Positions 10,285 to 18,001 of a DNA stretch of 64,000 nt are shown here, piece by piece. The stretch covers positions 66,035-130,034 of the forward strand of contig NZ_JADWYQ010000014.1 of assembly GCF_022414575.1 (NCBI RefSeq). Reading direction: 5' to 3'. The position numbers were made by a program, and so were the translations under genes. Positions within the stretch are counted from its first letter, which is position 1; each line of letters begins with the position of its first letter. Below the pieces are notes generated by a model. That model was given only the letters and a program-made list of their open reading frames with translations. It was not told where the DNA came from and did no database searches. The DNA comes from Streptomyces sp. MUM 178J. GTDB taxonomy: Bacteria; Actinomycetota; Actinomycetes; Streptomycetales; Streptomycetaceae.

Positions 10285-10637
10285 TCGCCTTCAGCCCCGC
10301 GCGGATCGCGCTGTACGCCGCTCTCCTGCTGCTCGGCCTGGCCGTCGGCACCGCCGGGTCGCTGGTCCAAGGAGGCTGGTTCCCGGGCGGCTTGCTGCTC
10401 GCCCTCCTCGGTTCCGGCGGTCTCTTCTACGGCGCTACCCGGGCGACCGGGACCCAGCTGGGGACCCTGGTGTCCGCAGGCGGCTGGCTGCTGGCCATCC
10501 TGCTGCTCAACCTCGGCAGGCCCGAGGGCGACGGCGCGTTCACCGCGGGACTCGGTCCGCTGCTCTTCATGCTCGGCGGGATGGTTCTCGCTGTGATGTG
10601 CGCCACCCTGACGCGTCCGGCGCAACCGGGCGACTGA
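10281..10637 (+). CDS. DUF6113-like membrane protein
   Basis: A 118-residue integral membrane protein with about four hydrophobic segments (residues ~8-30, 34-50, 60-77 and 90-112) separated by Gly-rich turns. It starts with a GTG overlapping the mshB stop by 4 bp, so it is translationally coupled to mshB. I recall actinobacterial DUF6113 proteins of this size beside mshB, but the family assignment is from memory. Function unknown. The Arg/Pro end ([10 protein letters not shown]) is cytoplasmic if both ends lie inside. Confidence 0.65.
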   Translation: MIAFSPARIALYAALLLLGLAVGTAGSLVQGGWFPGGLLLALLGSGGLFYGATRATGTQLGTLVSAGGWLLAILLLNLGRPEGDGAFTAGLGPLLFMLGGMVLAVMCATLTRPAQPGD

Positions 10638-10924
10638 TTCTCCCGACTTGGCAGGCAACGGCACAGTTGCCGCAAAACCAGACGAGGCTGGCCGAGACCT
10701 CACCCCAGCGCAGCCAGGGGGCGGCTGGCCCTTATGGTGGGTCGCCCCCGGGGGACGGAAGGAAGCCGAGACGGCCGTGCCCGTACGGTCGGCGGTTGTC
10801 GCTTTCCCCAAGCAGCGGGGTGTGATGTCTGCGGCGGCCAGTATGGTGGTGCGCGCCGCCGAGCCGCCCGCAGCAGCAGCGAACGAGTAAGAACGGGCGG
10901 CGGAGCCAACCGGGAGAACCTGCT

Positions 10925-13078
10925 TTGAGTCGTGAAACTGACAGTTCGTCCTCCGGCCCCCAGGGGGGCGGCGGAGCCGCGTACCCCTCGGGCACACCGC
11001 CTTACGGAACACCGAATCAGGCGGCGGGCGGTGCGGCTCCCGAGCCGCAGACCCAGCCGGACGAGCCCAAGACCGAGACGACGCTGACGACGCGCATCCG
11101 GATCAACATCCCGGGTTCACGGCCCATCCCGCCGGTCGTCATGCGCACCCCGGTCTCCAGCGTGGACGCCTCGTCAGCCCCGGCTGAGGAGGCGGGTGAG
11201 AGCGAGAGCGAGCGCACGGGCGGCATGACGCGGCCCGCGGCGCCGAGGGAGGCGGAGCGGCCGGCTCCGGCCCCCGCCCCCGCGCCTCCGGCGGAAGGGG
11301 GGAAGCCCGCGACCAGCGACTGGTTCGCCCCGCGCAAGCCGGCGAACCAGGCCCCGGCCCCCGCGCCGACGCCGCCTGAGGCCCCCGCGTCGGGCGCGCC
11401 GCCCGCTGGGTCCGGTGGCGGAATGCCCTTCTTCTCGGACGCCCCGCAGACCGGCGCCGACCGGGCCAGGCCGCCGCAGGGCGTCCGTCCGCCCGGTGCG
11501 CCGGATGCGCCCGGTACACCGGGCGGCCCGACGACCGGCCCCGCCGCGGGCAGCATGCCGCTCGGCCCCAGCCCCGACGGCCCCCGACCGGGCGCGGGCG
11601 ATCCGGGTGCGGGCGGTCCCGGCATCGGCGGCCCGGGTGCGCCGGGCGGACCGAGTGCGGCCGCCCCCGGAGGTCCCGGCGGTCCCGGTTCCGGCGGTCC
11701 CGGCGCGGGCGCGCCTGCCGGCCTTGGAGGTCCTGCGGGTCCTGGCGGTCCGGCCGGTCCCGGAGCCTTCGGCAGTCCCGGAGCCTTCGGCGGCTCCGGC
11801 GCTCCCGGAGGCGCGCCGATCGGCCCGCCCCGGATGTCCGACGACACGACGGTGCTGACCCCGCAGGGCCCGGACTACTCGGCCCCCGCGGGAGGCCATG
11901 TCTCCGGCGACACGCTCACCAGCGGCATCCCGGTCGTGCCCCCTAGCGAACAGCGCTCGCCGTTCCCGGAGTTCGACGGCCCGCTCACGGCCCCCGGCCC
12001 GATCGGCCCCGACGACGCGGACTTCTCCGCGCCGGAGTTCCCGGTCGGCCCCGGTGCGCCGGGCGGCCCCGCCGCACCCGCCCCGGCAGCCAAGGCGGAG
12101 CCCGCCCCCGCCCCCCGCCCGGCCCCCGCCAAGAAGGGCCGCTCCAAGCTGGTGCTCGCGGGCGCGGGAGCAGTCGGCCTGCTCGGCGTCGCCTACGGCG
12201 CGGGTCTGCTGCTGAACCACTCCGACGTGCCGAAGCGGACCACCGTCCTCAATGTCGACATCGGCGGCGGCACCAAGGAAGAGGCCGTCAGCAAGCTCGA
12301 CGCCGCGCTGGGCAAGCGCGCCGCGACGCCGCTGAAGCTCTCGGTGGGCGGCAAGGAGATGGAACTCGCCCCGGACAAGGCAGGCCTGTCGCTGGACAGT
12401 CAGGCCACCGTCCGCGGCGCTGCGGGCAGCGACTACAACCCCGTATCGGTGATCGGCTCCCTCTTCGGAGGCGAGCGGGTCGCGCAACCGGTGATCGTCG
12501 TCGACGCGGAGAAGCTCTCCGTCGCCCTCGCCGACCTGTCCGGCGCATCCGGCACGGCCACCGAGGCGACCATCAAGTTCACCCCCGGCAAGGCGGTTCC
12601 GGTCCCAGGCAAGGCCGGCCAGGCCATCGACGTGGCCCGCGCCATGACCTCCGTCAAGGACGCCTACCGCGCCCAGGTCGAGACCGGTAGGCCCAACGTC
12701 GTCGAAGTCCCCGTCACCGCCAGCCAGCCGACCATCACCCAGACGGAGCTCGACCGGGCGATGAAGGAGTTCGCCGAGCCCGCGATGTCCGGTCTGATCA
12801 CCATCAAGGCCGGCCCCAAGTCGATCCAGTTCGGCCCGCAGCGCTCGCTGCCGCGCATCCTGTCGATGAAGCCGGTCGAGGGAAGGCTGGTGGAGGTCTA
12901 CGACAAGAAGGCCATCGACGAACTGCTCGAAGGCGTCTTCGACGGCATCACCATCACCAAGGCGGACGGCAAGCAGCACCAGGTCTCCGCGGACGACGTC
13001 GCCCAGGCCATGCAGGGCGCGCTCCTCGGCAAGACCCCGCTTGAGCGCACGGCGGTCATCGACCTCAACCCGAGCTGA
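10925..13078 (+). CDS. Membrane protein with long Pro/Gly/Ala-rich region and PG_binding_4 (VanW-associated) domains
   Basis: A 717-residue protein. Residues 1-400 are low complexity: Pro/Ala/Gly-rich with collagen-like GGPGxPGG runs, containing one ordered-looking patch (TTLTTRIRINIPGSRPIPPVVMRTP). A basic KKGRSK stop and a membrane helix (~410-432, LVLAGAGAVGLLGVAYGAGLL) follow. The C-terminal ~280 residues are extracytoplasmic. They resemble PG_binding_4 repeats seen before VanW domains (VLNVDIGGGTKEEAVSKLDAAL, LAPDKAGLSLD), with a second repeat from about residue 610. There is no VanW or L,D-transpeptidase domain, so a wall-binding role is inferred. The start is TTG with a GGGAGAA site; no better upstream start exists. 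Probably monocistronic. Confidence 0.8.
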   Translation: MSRETDSSSSGPQGGGGAAYPSGTPPYGTPNQAAGGAAPEPQTQPDEPKTETTLTTRIRINIPGSRPIPPVVMRTPVSSVDASSAPAEEAGESESERTGGMTRPAAPREAERPAPAPAPAPPAEGGKPATSDWFAPRKPANQAPAPAPTPPEAPASGAPPAGSGGGMPFFSDAPQTGADRARPPQGVRPPGAPDAPGTPGGPTTGPAAGSMPLGPSPDGPRPGAGDPGAGGPGIGGPGAPGGPSAAAPGGPGGPGSGGPGAGAPAGLGGPAGPGGPAGPGAFGSPGAFGGSGAPGGAPIGPPRMSDDTTVLTPQGPDYSAPAGGHVSGDTLTSGIPVVPPSEQRSPFPEFDGPLTAPGPIGPDDADFSAPEFPVGPGAPGGPAAPAPAAKAEPAPAPRPAPAKKGRSKLVLAGAGAVGLLGVAYGAGLLLNHSDVPKRTTVLNVDIGGGTKEEAVSKLDAALGKRAATPLKLSVGGKEMELAPDKAGLSLDSQATVRGAAGSDYNPVSVIGSLFGGERVAQPVIVVDAEKLSVALADLSGASGTATEATIKFTPGKAVPVPGKAGQAIDVARAMTSVKDAYRAQVETGRPNVVEVPVTASQPTITQTELDRAMKEFAEPAMSGLITIKAGPKSIQFGPQRSLPRILSMKPVEGRLVEVYDKKAIDELLEGVFDGITITKADGKQHQVSADDVAQAMQGALLGKTPLERTAVIDLNPS

Positions 13079-13135
13079 CACGCGGCACGCCGGGGAGCGA
13101 CAGCTCGCGCTCCGCTTCCCGGCGTTCGCGGTGGC

Positions 13136-13249
13136 TCAGGTCTGAGACTCGGCGGCGGACGCGTACGAGGCCAGGTGCAGCACAAAGAGGTACGGGCTCT
13201 CCGGCGCGCCGCTCTCCTCCTCGGTCAGCGGCGCTTTGTCGATCTTCAT
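13136..13249 (-). CDS. Possible very small ORF (37 aa) or gene remnant
   Basis: Reading leftwards from the ATG at 13249 gives a balanced 37-residue peptide (KIDKAPLTEEESGAPESPY, then LFVLHLASYASAAE). It looks coding in composition, unlike the Arg/Pro-rich shadows nearby. The open frame extends further upstream without a clear start, so it could be the tail of a decayed gene. No strong ribosome site is visible. Unknown function; reported mainly because it fills an otherwise empty gap. Confidence 0.3.
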   Translation of the reverse strand: MKIDKAPLTEEESGAPESPYLFVLHLASYASAAESQT

Positions 13250-13321
13250 CGACGGTGTGCCGTAAGCGCCTTCGTTCTCGCATGACGGGGCCGGTCGACC
13301 GACCGCGGCCGGACGACGCGG

Positions 13322-14185
13322 TCAGTTGAGCATCGCCCGTGCCGCCTTCGCCCGCCTCCTGACCGCGTCCGCCGTGCCCGGCTCCGCCAGGGCCACGATC
13401 TCCGCGTATGCGTCCATCTCCGCCGCCCCCGCCAGGAAGTCCCCGCGCTGGACGAGCAGCTGGGCGTGGTCGAAACGGAGGCGGGCGGGGTGGGAGGGCA
13501 GCAGCAGGGAGAGCTCGACGGCCCACAGCGCGACGTCGGAGTGCTCCGGGCGCGCGGTAGCCCAGGCGCGGATGTTGTTCAGGATGCGCAGCACCGTCTC
13601 CCGGGGGTCGGCGGGCTGCAGCATGGAGGGTTCGAGCGGGGCGCCCGTCGCCCCGGCGACCAGCAGCTCCGCATCTGTCCCCGTCAGCACCCGGCCGCCC
13701 GCGAAGGGGTCCGCCAGCACCTGCTCGCCCGTCTCGCCGGGTGCGCCGAAGCCGACGACATAGTGGCCGGGGAGTGCGACCCCGTACACCGGGGCGCCCG
13801 CCCGGCGGGCGACCTCGACCCAGACGACCGAGAGCAGGATCGGCAGGCCCCGGCGTCGCCGCAGCACCTCGTGCAGCAGCGAGGACTCCAGCCGCTGGTA
13901 GTCCGCGGGCACGCCGTGGAAGCCGCACCGGTCGCCCAGCAGATCCGCCAGCGCAAAGGCCCAGGCGCGGGGCGTGCGCAGCCCGTAGGGCAGCAGCCCG
14001 GCGAGCCGGTCCAGCTCCATCTGGGCCGCGTCCCGGCCCGCCTCGTCCAGTGACGCATCCGCCTCTGCGCCGATCAGCAGGCAGAGAAGGGCGAGGTCGG
14101 GGCGGTCCGACCTGGCTTCCTCGGCGAACCGGCGACGCCGCTCCGAGGCGGATTCGTCGTGCATATGCGATTCGTACCCGCTCAT
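13322..14185 (-). CDS. SirB1-family transglutaminase-like protein
   Basis: A 287-residue protein of the SirB1 (transglut_core2) family. The core reads LEVLRRRRGLPILLSVVWVEVARRAG-type, here LHEVLRRRRGLPILLSVVW, followed by VYGVALPGHYVVGF and the tetratricopeptide-like helical end (SDVALWAVELSLLLP, RLRFDHAQLLVQRGDF). The classical transglutaminase catalytic Cys is not evident, as in most SirB1 proteins, so it may be a non-catalytic scaffold. I chose the ATG at 14185 (MSGYESHMHDE). It lies 13 bp after the GNAT gene and is likely co-transcribed with it. Confidence 0.87.
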   Translation of the reverse strand: MSGYESHMHDESASERRRRFAEEARSDRPDLALLCLLIGAEADASLDEAGRDAAQMELDRLAGLLPYGLRTPRAWAFALADLLGDRCGFHGVPADYQRLESSLLHEVLRRRRGLPILLSVVWVEVARRAGAPVYGVALPGHYVVGFGAPGETGEQVLADPFAGGRVLTGTDAELLVAGATGAPLEPSMLQPADPRETVLRILNNIRAWATARPEHSDVALWAVELSLLLPSHPARLRFDHAQLLVQRGDFLAGAAEMDAYAEIVALAEPGTADAVRRRAKAARAMLN

Positions 14186-14198
14186 GACGACTATCCGC

Positions 14199-15200
14199 TC
14201 ACACGGGCCTGAAGTGGTGGTAGAGGTGGTGGGGCACAAAGCCCATCTGGTCGTACAGCGCCAGCGCGCCCCCGTTGCCCTCCTCCACCTGGAGCCAGGC
14301 GGCCGACGCGCCCTCGTCGAGCGCCCGCTGTGCCAGTGCGGCCATCACGGCCGTCGCGAGGCCCTCACGCCGCCGCGCCGGGTCGACCTCGACGGCCATA
14401 AAGCCCGCCCATCGGCCGTCGACCACGCACCGGCCGATGGCCGCGGGCGGGCCGGACGCGGCGGGCACGGTCGCGAACCACACCGAGGGGCCGCTGCCGA
14501 GCACCCTCAGCACATGCGGGCCCGGCCGCCCCGCGCGCTGGTAGCGGGCCAGCCAGTCGTCGTCGACGGCACGGGACACAAGGACGTCGTCCGCGAGGGG
14601 CTCCGCGGCGGCGTCCGCCAGCGGCGCGAGCGGCGCGATGCGCACCTCCGCGGTGACCTCGCGCTCCCAGCCGTGCGCTTCGAGTTCCGCGCACAGCCCC
14701 TCCTGGGCGCCCGCCGTCCCGGTCGCGGCCTGGACGTACGCGGGCAGCCCGCGCTCTGCGTACCAGCCGCGCACCCGCTGAAGGGCCTCGTCCAGCGGAA
14801 CGCCGGGGTCGCCGAGCGGCAGCACGGAGTTGGCGCGCCGGGTGAACCCGGATGCCGCGCGCAGCTCCCACCCGCCCAGACGTTCGCTCTCCACCGGCTG
14901 CCAGGCGCGCGCCATCACCCATGAGAGTTCCTCGAAGTCCGCCGAGGGCCCGCGGCGCCGGGCCGGCGCCGCGGGCACCACCTTGGCCGCGACCAGGGAC
15001 GATTCCGGGATGTGGACGCTGTCGCCGGTCCGCTGTGTGATCACCAGCACACCTTCGTTCCAGGATGTGAGAACGCCGATCGTGTCGGTGAACCGCTCAC
15101 CCTCCGCTTCCGATCCGGTCAAACGCCGGATTGATACCCGTTTGCCTACGTCGGAAGGTGTAATACGGACCTCGAGGCGTCCGCCCGCAGTGAATTCCAC
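14199..15200 (-). CDS. GNAT family N-acetyltransferase with N-terminal SH3-like domain
   Basis: A 333-residue protein. Residues ~1-75 form an SH3-like beta barrel (EVRITPSDVGKRVSIRRL, IGVLTSWNEGVLVITQRTGD). Two GNAT-like halves follow; the C-terminal half has the acetyl-CoA loop VEVDPARRREGLATAV and the strand AWLQVEEGNGGALALYDQMGF. The first half is degenerate. The acceptor is unknown. It is an MshD-like double GNAT in shape but lacks evidence for mycothiol synthase activity. The GTG at 15200 was chosen with AGGAGGGG 12 bp upstream rather than a TTG further out. It is divergent from fdxA, an arrangement also seen in other actinobacteria. Confidence 0.85.
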   Translation of the reverse strand: MEFTAGGRLEVRITPSDVGKRVSIRRLTGSEAEGERFTDTIGVLTSWNEGVLVITQRTGDSVHIPESSLVAAKVVPAAPARRRGPSADFEELSWVMARAWQPVESERLGGWELRAASGFTRRANSVLPLGDPGVPLDEALQRVRGWYAERGLPAYVQAATGTAGAQEGLCAELEAHGWEREVTAEVRIAPLAPLADAAAEPLADDVLVSRAVDDDWLARYQRAGRPGPHVLRVLGSGPSVWFATVPAASGPPAAIGRCVVDGRWAGFMAVEVDPARRREGLATAVMAALAQRALDEGASAAWLQVEEGNGGALALYDQMGFVPHHLYHHFRPV

Positions 15201-15314
15201 AGCTCTCCGAGCCCCTCCTGTTCGGATCGTCCCCAAGAACGGAGATACTAGGGGCGGGCATCGACGACGCCGCGCTCCCGCGCAAAGCCAGCCCTACCGA
15301 GGAGGAACGACAGC

Positions 15315-15635
15315 GTGACCTACGTCATCGCGCAGCCTTGTGTCGACGTCAAGGACAAGGCGTGCATCGAGGAGTGCCCCGTCGACTGCATCTACGAGGG
15401 CTCCCGGTCCTTGTACATCCACCCGGACGAATGCGTCGACTGCGGGGCCTGTGAGCCGGTCTGCCCGGTAGAGGCGATCTTCTACGAGGACGACACCCCG
15501 GAGGAGTGGAAGGACTACTACAAGGCGAACGTCGAGTTCTTTGACGAGCTCGGCTCGCCCGGTGGCGCCTCCAAGCTCGGGCTGATCGAGCGCGACCACC
15601 CCTTCATCGCCGCCCTGCCGCCGCAGAACCAGTAG
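15315..15635 (+). CDS. fdxA: Ferredoxin FdxA (7Fe-8S type)
   Basis: A 106-residue electron carrier. The first cluster region contains C-x7-C-x3-C (VDVKDKACIEECPVDC), which binds a 3Fe-4S cluster plus one Cys of the second cluster. The second motif CVDCGACEPVCP holds a 4Fe-4S cluster. The C-terminal ~50-residue extension (DDTPEEWKDYYKANVEFF) is typical of actinobacterial FdxA. The GTG has GAGGAGGAA upstream. It is followed by a perfect hairpin and then dapC. Soluble and cytoplasmic; redox partners unknown, possibly P450 or other Fe-S enzymes. Confidence 0.96.
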   Translation: MTYVIAQPCVDVKDKACIEECPVDCIYEGSRSLYIHPDECVDCGACEPVCPVEAIFYEDDTPEEWKDYYKANVEFFDELGSPGGASKLGLIERDHPFIAALPPQNQ

Positions 15636-15660
15636 CCGACGGCCCGCAAGCGCGCCCCCG

Positions 15661-15690
15661 GTCCCGTACGGTTCGTCGTCCGTACGGGAC
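15661..15690 (+). terminator. Terminator between fdxA and dapC
   Basis: A perfect 11-bp inverted repeat, GTCCCGTACGG and CCGTACGGGAC, with an 8-nt loop (TTCGTCGT), 26 bp after the fdxA stop. Confidence 0.75.
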
Positions 15691-15702
15691 CGAAGCGTTT
15701 AT

Positions 15703-15734
15703 GTACGCGTACGCATCTGTGTACGCGTACGCAT
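15703..15734. repeat. Two direct copies of GTACGCGTACGCAT upstream of dapC
   Basis: Identical 14-bp copies at 15703-15716 and 15721-15734 have an 18-bp period. Each contains the palindrome GTACGCGTAC. They lie 33 bp before the dapC start, where an operator or activator site would be expected. Confidence 0.7.
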
Positions 15735-15766
15735 TCAGTACGCACGAGTGCGAGAAAGTGACGACC

Positions 15767-16879
15767 GTGTCCGCAGCTTCCGCAGCTTCTTCAGTCTCCG
15801 CCCGTCTGCCCGTCTTCCCCTGGGACAAGCTCGAGCCGTACAAGGCGACGGCCGCGGCGCATCCCGACGGCATCGTGGACCTCTCCGTGGGCACGCCCGT
15901 CGACCCCGTGCCCGAAGTGATCCAGAAGGCGCTCGTCGACGCTGCGGACTCCCCGGGCTATCCGACCGTGTGGGGCACTTCCCGGCTGCGGGACGCCCTG
16001 GTGGGGTGGACGGAGCGCAGGCTCGGCGCCGTCGCGATGGAGCATGAGAACGTGCTGCCGGTGGTCGGCTCCAAGGAGCTGGTGGCCTGGCTGCCCACCC
16101 AACTCGGCTTGGGGCCCGGAGACCGCGTCGGCTACCCCCGGCTGGCCTATCCGACGTACGAGGTGGGCGCGCGGCTGGCCCGGGCGGAGCCCGTCGTCTA
16201 CGACGACCCGACCGAGCTGGACCCGGACGGTCTGAGGCTGCTCTGGCTGAACTCCCCGTCCAACCCCACCGGCCGGGTGCTGGCCGAGGACGAGCTGACC
16301 CGTGTCGTCGCCTGGGCACGCGAGCACGGCGTGCTGGTCTTCAGCGACGAGTGCTATCTGGAGCTCGGGTGGGAGGCCGACCCGGTCTCGGTGCTGCACC
16401 CGGACGTCTGCGGCGGCTCGTACGAGGGGATCGTCGCCGTCCACTCCCTCTCCAAGCGCTCGAACCTGGCCGGCTACCGCGCCGCGTTCCTCGCGGGCGA
16501 CCGGGCAGTCCTCGGCGAGCTGCTGCAGATCCGCAAGCACGGCGGGATGATGACTCCCGCGCCGGTGCAGGCGGCCGCGGTCGCGGCGCTCGGCGACGAC
16601 ACGCATGTCGCGGAGCAGCGCGCCCGGTACGCGGCCCGGCGCGCGGCACTGCGCGGGGCGCTGGAGGCGCACGGCTTCCGCATCGAGCACAGCGAGGCCA
16701 GCCTCTATCTGTGGGCGACCCGTGACGAGCCCTGCTGGGACACGGTGGCGCGGCTGGCGGAGCGCGGGATCCTGGTCGCCCCCGGGGACTTCTACGGTCC
16801 GGCGGGGGAGCGCTTTGTGCGCGTCGCGTTCACGGCGACGGACGAGCGCGTCGAGGCGGCGGTCAAACGGCTGGCGTGA
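15767..16879 (+). CDS. dapC: N-succinyldiaminopimelate aminotransferase DapC
   Basis: A 370-residue fold-type I PLP aminotransferase making N-succinyl-LL-diaminopimelate for lysine and peptidoglycan. Landmarks are the N-terminal LPVFPWDKLEPYK, substrate residues in VDLSVGTPVDPVP, WLNSPSNPTGRVL, FSDECYLELGW and the PLP lysine in SLSKRSNLAGYRAAF. The Arg that binds substrate carboxylate is in FVRVAFTATDERV. The frame is open upstream to 15701, but that part encodes the repeat. I prefer the GTG at 15767 because GAGAAAG lies 9 bp before it; the GTG at 15758 is an alternative. Together with dapE at 19024, the succinylase lysine branch is represented twice within 5 kb. Confidence 0.93.
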   Translation: MSAASAASSVSARLPVFPWDKLEPYKATAAAHPDGIVDLSVGTPVDPVPEVIQKALVDAADSPGYPTVWGTSRLRDALVGWTERRLGAVAMEHENVLPVVGSKELVAWLPTQLGLGPGDRVGYPRLAYPTYEVGARLARAEPVVYDDPTELDPDGLRLLWLNSPSNPTGRVLAEDELTRVVAWAREHGVLVFSDECYLELGWEADPVSVLHPDVCGGSYEGIVAVHSLSKRSNLAGYRAAFLAGDRAVLGELLQIRKHGGMMTPAPVQAAAVAALGDDTHVAEQRARYAARRAALRGALEAHGFRIEHSEASLYLWATRDEPCWDTVARLAERGILVAPGDFYGPAGERFVRVAFTATDERVEAAVKRLA

Positions 16880-16999
16880 CCAAGAGCCGGCGTGGCCAAG
16901 AGCGCCGGTGTGACCAAGAGTCGGCGTGGCTAAGAGCCGGCGTGACCAAGAGCCGGTGTGACCAGGAGAGGCCGGTGTGCAAACAGGGGCCGGTGTGAC
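16876..16999. repeat. Degenerate 16-18-bp tandem repeat, about 7-8 units
   Basis: The unit GTGACCAAGAGCCGGY begins at the dapC stop codon itself (the TGA is inside the first unit) and repeats with small changes (GTGGCCAAGAGCGCCGGT, GTGGCTAAGAGCCGGC and so on) to about 16999. It lies just before a strong terminator. Confidence 0.8.
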
Positions 17000-17038
17000 C
17001 TGCAGCCGACCGCTGTAACGACGAGATACGCGGAGATA

Positions 17039-17079
17039 CGCGGAGGGCCCCGGGGATGGTGTTCCCGGGGCCCTCCGCG
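17039..17079. terminator. Strong bidirectional terminator between dapC and the small secreted-protein gene
   Basis: A perfect 16-bp inverted repeat, CGCGGAGGGCCCCGGG (17039-17054) and its complement (17064-17079), with a 9-nt loop. The genes on both sides converge on it. Confidence 0.85.
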
Positions 17080-17101
17080 TGGGTGCGGCCGAGGTGGGTG
17101 A

Positions 17102-17515
17102 TCAGCCGAGGGGCACGCCGGCGGGCAGGCCGCCGATCATGCCGCCGCCGGCTCCGTTGGACGCGGTTCCGGCGGTCTTGCCGACGGCGTCGCCGGTGGT
17201 GGCGGCGGCGTTGCCGGCGGCCTGCTGAGCGGCCGGCACAGTGGCGCCGCCCGCCTGCCCGACGACCGAACCGGCGGCCGGGACCGCGTTCTGGAGCGCG
17301 TCGCCGCCCACCTCGCTCACCAGGGCGGTGCTCTGCTGGGCACCGCCGTCGAGGGTGCCGGCGGCGCTGCCCGCGTCGAGCGCGGTCAGACCGCCGGCCG
17401 GAAGCTGCGGGGCCTCCAGGGCGCTTGCGGAGCCGGCCGCACCGACCACGGGGGCTGCGCCGGCCGCGACCAGCAGCGCGGCACGGGCGATCCGACGGGT
17501 CAGGGGGAGGGACAT
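17102..17515 (-). CDS. Small secreted Ala/Gly-rich protein
   Basis: A 137-residue protein. A clear Sec signal peptide (MSLPLTRRIARAALLVAAG...) ends at ASA-LEAP near residue 31. The mature part is Ala/Gly/Val-rich, with short repeated AAG-type patches and no cysteine or recognised domain. It ends in a Gly/Pro-rich LPAGVPLG. The ATG at 17515 has AAGGAG 5 bp upstream, which fixes the start against the much longer open frame. Similar Streptomyces proteins are sometimes labelled ATP-binding without support; I see no nucleotide motif. Probably a cell-surface structural protein. Confidence 0.75.
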   Translation of the reverse strand: MSLPLTRRIARAALLVAAGAAPVVGAAGSASALEAPQLPAGGLTALDAGSAAGTLDGGAQQSTALVSEVGGDALQNAVPAAGSVVGQAGGATVPAAQQAAGNAAATTGDAVGKTAGTASNGAGGGMIGGLPAGVPLG

Positions 17516-18001
17516 GATGCTCCTTGAAACGAGAGGACGTTTGGGGTGATGCCTGTCCTTGGTTCCGGTGCGGGCCCGCTTCGGTGGTCCGGCGGTCCGG
17601 GCGCCTCGGACGCTGTGACAACCGCTGGAAGGGGCGGGGAAGTTGCGGCGGACCACAGTAAAGAGTTGGTAATACGTCGCATTATCGGCTACGGATAAAC
17701 ACGGGCAAACATTCCATTGCACAATGGGCTGCAGAACCGTTACTTCCCTGGTGGTGCAAGGGAGTGGGGAGGTTGTCTCCACAACCGCGAACGGCTGCGC
17801 GGCGCATCGTCCGGAGGTGGCTGGAGTGCTTCGTCCGAGGGACTCGGCGGACGGTCGTGCGAGTTCGCTGCTTGATGCACGGAGAGGGGCGGCGGGCCGC
17901 TGGGAGCTGCGGGATCCGTGGGTGCGATCCCGCCGCTGCGATCTCCCTGCGATTTCCCCGCCTCCCTGCGATCTGTGCGACCGCCTGCGATCCGCGCGGT
18001 G
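17516..18001. other. Intergenic region with AT-rich promoter patch
   Basis: No gene seen in these 486 bp. A relatively AT-rich patch at about 17653-17725 probably holds the promoter of the small secreted-protein gene to the left. At 17936-17998 a short motif CTGCGATC/CTGCGATT occurs four times just beyond the stop of the right-hand gene. No riboswitch was recognised. Confidence 0.5.

Noticed and set aside
15701..15766. N-terminal extension of DapC (YAYASVYAYA)
   Set aside because: It is the translation of the 14-bp repeats, and the family N-terminus (LPVFPWDKLEPYK) begins later.
16876..16999. CRISPR array
   Set aside because: The repeats are contiguous and degenerate without unique spacers, and there are no cas genes.
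17516..18001. Riboswitch (cyclic di-AMP type) before the small secreted-protein gene or near the lysozyme-like gene
   Set aside because: Such switches precede wall-hydrolase genes in Streptomyces, but I could not find the conserved core here.
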